This document shows, one piece after another, positions 1-5,897 of a DNA stretch of 14,056 bases. The notes under the pieces were generated by a model, which saw nothing but the letters and a program-made list of their open reading frames with translations, did no database searches and was not told where the DNA came from. Position numbers and translations under genes: made by a program. Where the stretch lies: NCBI GenBank assembly GCA_019417795.1, contig DXUR01000038.1, positions 1 through 14,056 on the forward strand, read 5' to 3'. Position 1 is the first letter of the stretch; every line of letters begins with the position of its first letter. The stretch comes from Clostridiales bacterium. GTDB taxonomy: Bacteria > Bacillota_A > Clostridia > Oscillospirales > Oscillospiraceae.

Positions 1-116
1 AGGAACTTCTGGATGAAATCCGGGATGGAAAGGTAGCGACCGTCATTACCAAAGATTGTTGTGCGATAATGGGACTAAATCAGAAAGACCTTGAAAATCA
101 AGGGATTCTGGCTTAG
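1..116 (+). pseudogene. Serine recombinase fragment (remnant), 5' end outside window
   Basis: Reading from base 3, an open frame runs into the window and ends at TAG 114-116. Its first 18 residues, ELLDEIRDGKVATVITKD, match the part of the catalytic domain of large serine recombinases (TnpX/resolvase type) just before the conserved Ser-Arg-Leu-Gly-Arg-Asp motif. At that motif the frame departs to unrelated sequence (CCAIMGLNQ...), so the catalytic core is lost. Intact proteins of this family have about 450-550 residues, and nothing after base 57 resembles the rest. Family knowledge: these enzymes integrate and excise Tn1549-like elements. Inference: this is the dead remnant of an older integration module or of an element interrupted here. 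The identification rests on a short match, and the 5' part cannot be seen. Confidence 0.55.
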
Positions 117-160
117 TCCCTTCTTTTTTGACCTGAAAGAGGAACAATCGCACTACAATC
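54..160. repeat. Inverted-repeat arms enclosing the first terminator
   Basis: GATTGTTGTGCGAT at 54-67 is the reverse complement of ATCGCACTACAATC at 147-160 with one mismatch in 14. Between the arms lies the perfect outer stem of the terminator at 71-130. The left arm starts where the recombinase reading frame loses its homology. This looks like a small palindromic insertion or a scar of a recombination event. It could also be simply a second outer stem of the RNA. Confidence 0.45.
71..130 (+). terminator. Rho-independent terminator T1 with three-tier hairpin
   Basis: GGGACTAA (71-78) pairs with TTAGTCCC (113-120). Inside it CAGAA pairs with TTCTG, and at the tip CCTTGA pairs with TCAAGG around an AAA loop. 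The stem is followed at once by TTCTTTTTT. It lies at the end of the recombinase remnant and would insulate the genes downstream from transcription entering from the left. Confidence 0.85.
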
Positions 161-252
161 GGCGCACCGGATCAAAACCGGCTGGCGGTGGCTATGGAGG
201 TACACTGCGTAAGCCCTTCCCGTTGCGCTGCCCACAACGAAAGGAGTCCATC

Positions 253-465
253 ATGAAACAGGGAACTTTGGTTTATGACCACGCAACGGATCGATACGAC
301 ATTCGCTTTGACCTTGACTGTTACTACGGCGGTCTGCACTGCGGGGAATGCTTCGATGTCATGGTCGGGGGCAAGTGGAAACCCACCCGGATCGAGATGG
401 CTGCGGACTGGTATCTCGTCGGCATCCGCACGGACGATTTGCAGGGATTGAGGGTGAGAATGTGA
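253..465 (+). CDS. DUF5348 domain protein
   Basis: A 70-residue soluble protein. The body (YYGGLHCGECFDV, a WKPTRIEM segment, then WYLVGIRTDDLQGLRVRM at the C-terminus) is recognisable as DUF5348, a small family found almost only in Firmicutes ICEs and of unknown biochemical function. The frame is open further upstream to 91, but ATG 253 is chosen because an AAAGGAG ribosome site (240-246) lies just before it and because family members begin with MK-G-L-Y-D as here. Its stop overlaps the GTG start of the next gene (GTGA), so the two are probably translated as a coupled pair. No catalytic motif is visible; Cys and aromatic residues suggest a compact beta fold, which is inference only. Confidence 0.85.
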   Translation: MKQGTLVYDHATDRYDIRFDLDCYYGGLHCGECFDVMVGGKWKPTRIEMAADWYLVGIRTDDLQGLRVRM

Positions 466-761
466 AGACTTTTCTCAAGGAAGTGCTGCTTCCTCTGCTG
501 ATTGCCCTTTGCCTTGCCGCATTCTTCAAGCCGGTCTACATGGCGGACGGCGTATGTGACTACTTCCTGATGTGGCTCTGCGTCGGCTTCCCATTCGGCA
601 TCCGCAGGATGTGTCTCTGGCTCGTCCCCTTCGGTTACAGCATATCCGGCACAGTAGGAATTTTCGCACTCAACATCATCATCGGCGGTCTTATCGGAGG
701 ACTCGCCCTGATCGTCGGGCTGCTGCTCGGCATCATCCATACCATCCGAGAAATCATCTGA
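462..761 (+). CDS. DUF6050 small membrane protein
   Basis: A 99-residue hydrophobic protein that I recognise as DUF6050, an ICE-associated family of unknown function. The start is GTG 462, overlapping the TGA of the DUF5348 gene by four bases. The alternative upstream ATG at 348 would lie inside that gene and lacks a ribosome site. Predicted membrane segments are roughly residues 5-22 (LLPLLIALCLAAFF), 30-45, and a long Gly/Ile-rich stretch at about 62-92 (FALNIIIGGLIGGLALIVG). The central PFGIRRMCLW segment is the most family-like part. With the gene before it, it forms a two-gene unit closed by a strong terminator 15 bases after the stop, so it is transcribed separately from the cysteine-rich gene unless read-through occurs. 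Confidence 0.8.
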   Translation: MKTFLKEVLLPLLIALCLAAFFKPVYMADGVCDYFLMWLCVGFPFGIRRMCLWLVPFGYSISGTVGIFALNIIIGGLIGGLALIVGLLLGIIHTIREII

Positions 762-776
762 ATATCTGAAAAGCTA

Positions 777-829
777 AGAGGGTTTGTTTCATTCTCCATT
801 TCGGAGCATGAAGCAAACCCTCTTTTTTT
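777..829 (+). terminator. Rho-independent terminator T2
   Basis: AGAGGGTTTG (777-786) pairs perfectly with CAAACCCTCT (814-823). Inside, TTCAT pairs with ATGAA and CTCC with GGAG around a short loop, and a T-run follows directly. It ends the DUF5348-DUF6050 unit. The remaining gap up to 901 holds a 6-bp hairpin (850-866) and the ribosome site of the next gene; no clear promoter is seen. Confidence 0.9.
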
Positions 830-901
830 GTTGCCCGAAAGCTGGAACAATCTGCCTCTTGCAGATGACGGCGGTGCGGCGAGGAAAGGAGAGAAAACAA
901 A

Positions 902-1132
902 ATGAGCTACATGACAGCCGGTAAGCTGCAAGCCTTTGAAGCCCTCATGAAGGAGGTACCCGGCCACAACCACTATGACAGCGGATGCGACGGGATCTGC
1001 CCGGAATGTCGGTCGTGCTGCTTCCATCGTCCATACTGGAAATATCAAACCTGTGTCTTCGAGGAATGTCCCTATTCCCCGGTGAAGCTGTCAACGCTGC
1101 GCTGTCAGCCGGTGATGGCAAGGGAGGGATAA
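902..1132 (+). CDS. Small cysteine-rich protein, function unknown
   Basis: A 76-residue protein starting at ATG 902, eight or so bases after a good AAAGGAGAG ribosome site. Eight of the 76 residues are cysteine (29, 33, 36, 39, 40, 51, 56, 68). The cluster CDGICPECRSCC has CxxxC, CxxC and CxxCC spacings typical of metal (Zn or Fe-S) binding, followed by a second pair at 51 and 56. Two histidines at 22 and 24 could add ligands. Similar small proteins sit beside the replication gene in related ICEs, but I know of no assigned function. The ribosome site of the next gene lies inside its last codons, so the two are likely co-translated. A regulatory or nucleic-acid-binding zinc protein is a reasonable guess and no more. 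Confidence 0.7.
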   Translation: MSYMTAGKLQAFEALMKEVPGHNHYDSGCDGICPECRSCCFHRPYWKYQTCVFEECPYSPVKLSTLRCQPVMAREG

Positions 1133-1136
1133 CCAC

Positions 1137-1973
1137 ATGGCAGTCTATCGCGTCAACAAAAACCGTGGCTACACGGTCATGGCAAATTACCATCTCAGGG
1201 ATAAAACCCTGTCCCTCAAGGCCGTGGGGCTACTCTCCAAAATGCTGTCCTTCAACGATGGCTGGCAGTTCTCAACGAAAGGTCTTTCGGCGATCTGCAA
1301 GGAAGGCCCCGATGCTGTTCTGGCAGCTCTCAGGGAGCTTGAGGACGCAGGGTATCTCGTCCGTCATCAGTCACGGGATGAAAAAGGCCGGATGAGCAGC
1401 ATGGTTTTCGAGATATACGAGAAGCCGCAGACGGGTTTGCCGGACACGGAAAAACCGCATACGGAAAAGCCGGACACGGATAATCCGTTCACGGGAAAAC
1501 CGTGTACGGAAAATCCCGCACAATTAAATACTAATCAAGTAATTACCAACGAAAGAAATAACTCTCTGAGAAACTATCAATCTATCAATCTTGATGGGAT
1601 GGACAGGATGGATGAACGGGAGCAATACAGGGAATTGATCCGGGATAACCTTGAGATCGACATCCGCTCTCAGGACAGGCACTATGACCTTGACCGTGTA
1701 AACGAAATTGTCGAGATTATGCTGGATGCTGTCTGCTCCACAAGCCCCACCATCCGTATCAACGGCGAGGATATGCCGCAGCCGGTGGTCAAGTCACGCT
1801 TTCTCAAGCTGGACAGCGGCCACATCGACTATGTGCTCCAAGCGATGAACGATTGCCCTTCCGACATTCGGAACATCCGGGCATATCTGCTCACGGCGTT
1901 ATACAACGCATCTCTGACCATAGACAACTACTATTCAGCCCGCGTGAACTACGATTTTCACGGGAAAGGCTGA
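1137..1973 (+). CDS. Helix-turn-helix / DUF6017 replication-initiator-like protein
   Basis: A 278-residue protein with three parts. Residues 1-95 are a winged helix-turn-helix domain (AVGLLSKMLSF, then GLSAICKEG, then LRELEDAGYLVR, with a basic wing), like the N-terminal domains of DnaD-type and RepA-type initiators. Residues about 99-128 are a low-complexity Thr/Pro linker of five-residue units. Residues about 160-270 are a DUF6017 domain (ELIRDNLEID, IVEIMLDAVCST, FLKLDSGHIDYVL, IRAYLLTALYNA). ATG 1137 is preceded by an AGGGAGGG site. Such proteins are annotated as replication initiators or HTH proteins of Tn1549-like elements and probably support autonomous replication of the excised circle. 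That role is inferred from family and context. The gene is tightly linked to the cysteine-rich gene before it; no terminator follows before pcfB. Confidence 0.85.
   Translation: MAVYRVNKNRGYTVMANYHLRDKTLSLKAVGLLSKMLSFNDGWQFSTKGLSAICKEGPDAVLAALRELEDAGYLVRHQSRDEKGRMSSMVFEIYEKPQTGLPDTEKPHTEKPDTDNPFTGKPCTENPAQLNTNQVITNERNNSLRNYQSINLDGMDRMDEREQYRELIRDNLEIDIRSQDRHYDLDRVNEIVEIMLDAVCSTSPTIRINGEDMPQPVVKSRFLKLDSGHIDYVLQAMNDCPSDIRNIRAYLLTALYNASLTIDNYYSARVNYDFHGKG
1431..1520 (+). repeat. Six 15-bp tandem units inside the replication gene
   Basis: Six consecutive in-frame 15-base units begin with ACG at 1431, 1446, 1461, 1476, 1491 and 1506. The consensus is ACGGAAAANCCG plus a free codon, encoding Thr-x-x-Pro-x (TGLPD, TEKPH, TEKPD, TDNPF, TGKPC, TENPA). 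They fall exactly in the linker between the DNA-binding domain and the DUF6017 domain. This position is where RepA_N-type plasmids carry their iterons and origin, so these may be initiator binding sites as well as linker code. Confidence 0.85.
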
Positions 1974-2017
1974 TGCGTAGGCATTCTCAATCAACTTCAA
2001 GGGGGTGAGATGAAAAC

Positions 2018-2050
2018 ATGATCCACATTTTACACGGTGCCCCGCCTTAG
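2018..2050 (+). CDS. Possible 10-residue leader peptide before pcfB
   Basis: ATG 2018 opens a 10-codon frame, MIHILHGAPP, ending in TAG directly followed by an in-frame TGA. A good ribosome site, AAGGGGGTGA (1999-2008), lies about ten bases upstream and serves no other plausible gene; the other ATG at 2010 gives only MKT and overlaps as ATGA. The Ala-Pro-Pro-stop ending resembles peptides that stall ribosomes. Downstream, CCCG (2041-2044) and CCCGT (2063-2067) compete for the same ACGGG (2053-2057), allowing two alternative hairpins. A regulatory uORF is possible, but without homologues the call is tentative. Confidence 0.35.
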   Translation: MIHILHGAPP

Positions 2051-2089
2051 TGACGGGATTGCCCCGTAAATCTCAGAAAGGAGGTCCCC

Positions 2090-2581
2090 ATGCAGGATGA
2101 AGTAAATACCAAAGTTGTTGCGATTGCCATTAAGGGCGGCAAGATCACTGCGGAAGTGCTGAAAAAGGCGCTCGCCAAATTCATCGAGGAAATTGAAAAG
2201 GCAGAGAAGCAAGCCTCTCAGCCCAAGACCTACCGGGGCAAGCAGTCCATCAAGCACCTTGTCGAGCAGAACGCCGCAATCAGCAACATCGAAGTGACCG
2301 ACGGAAACATCAAGTCTTTCGAGCGAACAGCGAACAAGTACGGGATCGACTACGCGCTCAAGAAGGACACCTCTGAGCAACCGCCGCGCTATCTCGTCTT
2401 CTTCAAAGGCCGGGATGTGGATGTGATGACTCAGGCGTTCAAGGAGTTTTCCGCCAAGACGGTCAAGCAGAAAGAAAAGCAATCCCTCAAGCAGAAGCTC
2501 TCCCGCAGCAGGGAGCAGTCTAAAGCCCAGCACAAGGAGAAGGTCAAGGTTAAGACGAAGGATCGGGGCGTTGAGCTATGA
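2090..2581 (+). CDS. pcfB: PcfB family conjugation protein (DUF3801)
   Basis: A 163-residue cytoplasmic protein of the PcfB/DUF3801 family, named after the E. faecalis pCF10 protein encoded beside the coupling protein PcfC. Family-like features are GKQSIKHLVEQNAAISNIEV (about residues 48-67), the following FERTANKYGIDYALKKD segment and YLVFFKGRDVDVMTQAF. The last 35 residues are a very basic tail (KQKEKQSLKQKLSRSREQ and on), suited to nucleic acid or acidic-protein contact. The start ATG 2090 has an AAAGGAGG site 5-6 bases upstream. The stop overlaps the virD4 start as ATGA, so the two are translationally coupled. PcfB is thought to help recruit the relaxosome to the coupling protein; that role is taken from the family, not shown here. 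Confidence 0.9.
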   Translation: MQDEVNTKVVAIAIKGGKITAEVLKKALAKFIEEIEKAEKQASQPKTYRGKQSIKHLVEQNAAISNIEVTDGNIKSFERTANKYGIDYALKKDTSEQPPRYLVFFKGRDVDVMTQAFKEFSAKTVKQKEKQSLKQKLSRSREQSKAQHKEKVKVKTKDRGVEL

Positions 2582-4350
2582 AAAAGAAACTCGACATCAA
2601 AAAGCTCGCCCTTCTCAATCTCCCGTATGTGTTCGCCTTCTACTTTGTGGATAAGCTGGCGGCAGTCTTCCGGCTGGCTCCCGGCACAGAGTTCATCGAC
2701 AAGCTCACCGGCGGCTTTGCCAATTTCGGCGCAGCGTTCGCCAATCCGCTCCCCAGCTTTCATCCAGTAGACCTTCTCATTGGTGTGGCCGGAGGCGCGT
2801 TGCTCAAGCTGGCCGTCTACATCAAAGGCAAAAACCGCAAGAAATTCCGCCAAGGGGAGGAATACGGGTCAGCGCGTTGGGGACGACCGGAAGACATCCG
2901 GCCTTACATGGATGATGACTTTTCCAACAATGTCATTCTCACCCAGACCGAAGGGCTGACCATGAACAGCCGTCCGAAGCAGCCGAAGTACGCGAGGAAT
3001 AAGAACATCCTTGTCATCGGTGGTTCCGGCTCGGGTAAGACCCGCTTCTTCGTGAAGCCCAACCTGATGCAGATGCACAGCTCCTATGTGGTCACTGATC
3101 CCAAGGGTACAGTGCTGGTCGAATGTGGAAAGATGCTTGAGAAAAACGGCTATATCATCAAGTCGCTGAATACGATAAATTTTCGTAAATCCATGCACTA
3201 CAACCCGTTCGCTTACATCAGGTCAGAGAAGGACATCCTCAAACTGGTCAATACGATCATCGTCAACACGAAGGGAGATGGCGATAAGTCCGGGGAGGAT
3301 TTCTGGGTCAAGGCAGAAAAGCTCTACTATACCGCACTCATCGGCTATATCTGGTACGAAGCGCCGGAACACGAGAAAAACTTCACTACCTTGCTCGAAT
3401 TGATCAACGCTTCGGAGGCCAGAGAGGATGACGAGACTTTCAAAAATCCCGTTGACCTCATGTTCGATGAGCTGGAAGAGCGTGACCCTGACCACTTCGC
3501 GGTCAAGCAATACCGTAAATATAAGTTAGCCGCTGGCAAAACAGCCAAGTCGATCCTGATTAGCTGCGGCGCACGGCTTGCCCCGTTTGACATCGCGGAG
3601 CTGCGGGAGCTGATGAGTTACGACGAGATGGAGCTGGATTGCATCGGCGACCGCAAGACGGCGCTGTTTGTCATTATCTCTGATACCGACGATACCTTCA
3701 ACTTTGTCGTTGCGATTATGTACTCCCAGCTTTTTAACTTGCTCTGCGATAAGGCGGATGATGTCTACAATGGGCGGCTTCCCGTTCATGTCCGCTGCCT
3801 GCTCGACGAGTTTGCGAACATCGGTCAAATCCCGAAATTCGACAAACTGATTGCTACGATCCGAAGCCGGGAAATCTCAGCATCCATCATCTTGCAGTCC
3901 CAGAGCCAGCTCAAGACCATCTACAAGGACGCGGCGGACACGATTGTCGGCAACTGCGACTGTACGCTCTTCCTCGGCGGCAAGGAAAAATCCACTTTGA
4001 AGGAACTCAGTGAAATCCTCGGAAAGGAGACAATCGACCTATATAACACATCAGAAACCCGTTCGACCAACAACTCATACGGCCTGAACTATCAGAAGAC
4101 CGGCAAGCAGCTCATGTCGGAGGACGAAATCGCTGTCATGGACGGCGGCAAATGTATTTTGCAGCTTAGAGGCGTGAGACCTTTTCTCAGTGACAAGTAC
4201 GACATTACGAAGCATCCAAAATACAAAATGCTGTCCGACTACGATAAGCGCAACGCCTTTGACATCGAGAAATACCGTTCTCACAAGCTGGTAGTCAAGC
4301 CCACCCAAACCTTCGACCTCTATGACATGGGAGAGGTTGAAGCCGATTGA
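2578..4350 (+). CDS. virD4: VirD4-type coupling protein (CD1115 family)
   Basis: A 590-residue membrane ATPase that links the DNA-relaxase substrate to the transfer channel. Two hydrophobic segments lie near the N-terminus (about residues 11-30 and 62-81), followed by the family's EEYGSARWGRPEDIRPY segment at about 93-109. The Walker A motif is GGSGSGKT at 148-155 (Lys154), followed by VTDPKGT. The Walker B motif is LLDEFANIG with Asp410 and Glu411, followed by IRSREISASIILQSQSQLK. Length and motif spacing fit a complete Gram-positive TraG/VirD4 protein. ATG 2578 overlaps the pcfB stop, so no separate ribosome site is needed. The stop codon is part of the outer stem of terminator T3, so transcription of the pcfB-virD4 unit probably ends right here unless it is antiterminated. 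Confidence 0.97.
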   Translation: MKKKLDIKKLALLNLPYVFAFYFVDKLAAVFRLAPGTEFIDKLTGGFANFGAAFANPLPSFHPVDLLIGVAGGALLKLAVYIKGKNRKKFRQGEEYGSARWGRPEDIRPYMDDDFSNNVILTQTEGLTMNSRPKQPKYARNKNILVIGGSGSGKTRFFVKPNLMQMHSSYVVTDPKGTVLVECGKMLEKNGYIIKSLNTINFRKSMHYNPFAYIRSEKDILKLVNTIIVNTKGDGDKSGEDFWVKAEKLYYTALIGYIWYEAPEHEKNFTTLLELINASEAREDDETFKNPVDLMFDELEERDPDHFAVKQYRKYKLAAGKTAKSILISCGARLAPFDIAELRELMSYDEMELDCIGDRKTALFVIISDTDDTFNFVVAIMYSQLFNLLCDKADDVYNGRLPVHVRCLLDEFANIGQIPKFDKLIATIRSREISASIILQSQSQLKTIYKDAADTIVGNCDCTLFLGGKEKSTLKELSEILGKETIDLYNTSETRSTNNSYGLNYQKTGKQLMSEDEIAVMDGGKCILQLRGVRPFLSDKYDITKHPKYKMLSDYDKRNAFDIEKYRSHKLVVKPTQTFDLYDMGEVEAD

Positions 4351-4417
4351 AGCCCCGTCATGCACTGCGCATGGGCAATGCCCAAAGCAGAACAATGACG
4401 GGGCTTCTATTTTTTTG
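4349..4417 (+). terminator. Large rho-independent terminator T3
   Basis: GAAGCCCCGTCAT (4349-4361) pairs perfectly with ATGACGGGGCTTC (4395-4407), and TATTTTTTT follows. Inside, CTGC pairs with GCAG and TGGGC (4372-4376) pairs with GCCCA (4380-4384) around AAT, giving a three-tier hairpin like T1 and T2. It separates virD4 from the maff2 genes. Confidence 0.93.
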
Positions 4418-4461
4418 CCCATTTTCAATAATTCACACTCAAAAATCAAGGAGGTCACTCT

Positions 4462-4674
4462 ATGGAATTTATCAATCAGGCGGTTACGGTCCTTCAGACG
4501 CTCGTTGTTGCCCTCGGTGCCGGTCTGGCTGTGTGGGGTGTGGTCAACCTCATGGAGGGCTACGGCAATGACAATCCCGGTGCCAAGAGCCAGGGCATCA
4601 AGCAGTTGATGGCCGGTGGCGGCGTGGTACTCATCGGCACGACCCTCATCCCCCTGCTGTCCGGTTTGTTCTGA
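4462..4674 (+). CDS. Maff2 family small membrane protein, copy 1
   Basis: A 70-residue protein of the Maff2 family, found in conjugation operons of Tn1549-like ICEs (CD1113 position in C. difficile). Two hydrophobic segments, about residues 7-29 and 48-69, flank a conserved polar loop, GYGNDNPGAKSQGIKQ. This small two-helix hairpin resembles VirB2-type pilin subunits or the small membrane parts of the channel; that comparison is inference, as no function is proven. A near-perfect ribosome site, AAGGAGGTCA (4448-4457), suggests high expression. The gene stands alone between T3 and the T4 hairpin. Its protein is identical to that of copy 2, 301 bases downstream, although 25 bases differ. Confidence 0.92.
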   Translation: MEFINQAVTVLQTLVVALGAGLAVWGVVNLMEGYGNDNPGAKSQGIKQLMAGGGVVLIGTTLIPLLSGLF

Positions 4675-4696
4675 TCACCGGTTCGCGTGTCCACAT

Positions 4697-4733
4697 GGGA
4701 GGGCGCGAAATGCCGCGCTCTCCCTTAATTTTT
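4697..4733 (+). terminator. Hairpin terminator or attenuator T4 between the maff2 copies
   Basis: GGGAGGGCGCG (4697-4707) pairs with CGCGCTCTCCC (4714-4724), 11 pairs with one G-U, around a six-base loop, and TTAATTTTT follows. The T-tract is interrupted, so termination may be partial. Such a site would let copy 1 be made in excess over the downstream channel genes. Confidence 0.8.
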
Positions 4734-4762
4734 AATCAATTTCCAACATAAGGAGGTCATTT

Positions 4763-4975
4763 ATGGAATTTATCAATCAGGCAGTTACCGTTTTGCAGAC
4801 CCTCGTTGTCGCCCTTGGCGCTGGCCTTGCCGTGTGGGGCGTGGTCAACCTCATGGAGGGGTACGGCAATGACAATCCCGGTGCCAAGAGCCAAGGAATC
4901 AAGCAGTTGATGGCCGGTGGTGGTGTGGTACTCATCGGCACGACCCTTATCCCGCTCCTGTCTGGCCTGTTCTGA
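4763..4975 (+). CDS. Maff2 family small membrane protein, copy 2
   Basis: The 70-residue product is identical to copy 1 at every position, including both hydrophobic segments and the GNDNPGAKSQ loop. At the DNA level I count 25 differences in 24 codons, all synonymous. The ribosome site AAGGAGGTCA (4750-4759) and the first 20 coding bases are also shared. The spacing from site to ATG differs by one base. No terminator lies between this copy and virB6, 38 bases downstream, so copy 2 is the first gene of the virB6-virB4 unit. The duplication is evidently old, yet protein-level selection is tight. Confidence 0.92.
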   Translation: MEFINQAVTVLQTLVVALGAGLAVWGVVNLMEGYGNDNPGAKSQGIKQLMAGGGVVLIGTTLIPLLSGLF

Positions 4976-5012
4976 TCCGGCAGCCCCAGCATAACCGAAA
5001 GGTGGTGAAATA

Positions 5013-5882
5013 TTGGGATTTATCCTTGAAAAAATCGAGGAAGCCATAAAAGAGCTTCTGATCGGCTGGATTGAAAGCAACATGACCAATATGTTCACCG
5101 ATGTCAACGACAAGGTAGGGACGATAGCTGCTGAGGTAGGCAAAACGCCCTCTTCATGGGATAGCAGCATATACCAGATGATCCGGGGACTATCCGAAAA
5201 CGTGATAGTCCCCATCGCTGGTATCATCATCACCTTTGTCCTGTGTTACGAGCTGATTTCCATGATCACCGAGAAAAACAACTTGCATGATATGGACACA
5301 TGGATGTTCTTCAAGTGGTTTTTCAAGGCGGCTGTGGCGATCTACCTCGTTACCAACACCTTTGACATTGTGATGGCGGTCTTCGACATCGGTCAAAATG
5401 TCGTAGCCGGTGCAGCCGGTGTCATAAGCGGCGACACGAATATCGACATCGAATCCACTCTTGAACAAATGCGCGCCAGCATGGAAACGATGGGCATTGG
5501 CGAACTGCTCGGCTTGTCCATAGAGACGCTGCTGATCAGCCTGTGCCTCAAGATCATGTCCATTCTCATCACGGTCATTCTCTATGGCCGTATGATTGAG
5601 ATTTATTGCACCGTGAGCATCGCGCCCATTCCCATTGCGACGATGAGCAACCGCGAATGGGGCAGCATCGGCACGAACTACCTCAAAGGGCTGTTCGCGC
5701 TGGCATTCCAAGGCTTCCTCATCATGGTGTGCGTTGCGATCTATGCCGTGCTCATCAACAACATGATCATCGCAGCCAATATCCACTCGGCGCTATTCTC
5801 GGTGGCAGCTTATACGGTCATTCTTTGCTTCTCCCTGTTCAAGACAGGTTCGCTTGCAAAGTCACTATTCAATGCCCACTGA
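5013..5882 (+). CDS. virB6: VirB6/TrbL-like channel protein (CD1112 family)
   Basis: A 289-residue polytopic membrane protein. An amphipathic N-terminus (GFILEKIEEAIKELLIGWIES) is followed by hydrophobic segments at about 64-86, 105-128, 171-192, 195-212, 227-249 and 258-278. The segment IEIYCTVSIAPIPIATMSN (about 205-223) and the following EWGSIGTNYLKGLFALAFQG are hallmarks of the CD1112 VirB6/TrbL-like family. It should form the inner membrane part of the DNA-transfer channel. The start is TTG 5013, chosen because an AAAGGTGGTG site (4998-5007) sits at the right distance and the GFI-EKIEEA N-terminus is family-typical; no ATG fits. It follows maff2 copy 2 directly and is followed 15 bases later by the methyltransferase gene. 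Confidence 0.93.
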   Translation: MGFILEKIEEAIKELLIGWIESNMTNMFTDVNDKVGTIAAEVGKTPSSWDSSIYQMIRGLSENVIVPIAGIIITFVLCYELISMITEKNNLHDMDTWMFFKWFFKAAVAIYLVTNTFDIVMAVFDIGQNVVAGAAGVISGDTNIDIESTLEQMRASMETMGIGELLGLSIETLLISLCLKIMSILITVILYGRMIEIYCTVSIAPIPIATMSNREWGSIGTNYLKGLFALAFQGFLIMVCVAIYAVLINNMIIAANIHSALFSVAAYTVILCFSLFKTGSLAKSLFNAH

Positions 5883-5897
5883 GAAAGGAGGGTCAGC

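Noticed and set aside
128..159. Promoter-like TTGACC and TACAAT before the DUF5348 gene
   Set aside because: The spacing is 20 bases instead of about 17, and TTGACC overlaps the T-run of terminator T1, so it is not convincing.
194..256. 20-codon frame (starts MEVHCVSPSR) whose stop overlaps the DUF5348 start as ATGA
   Set aside because: The ribosome site is weak and the peptide has no notable feature. It could be a coupling leader but is not supported.
850..866. Small hairpin ATCTGC/GCAGAT before the cysteine-rich gene
   Set aside because: A 6-bp stem without a T-run or a conserved context; it could occur by chance.
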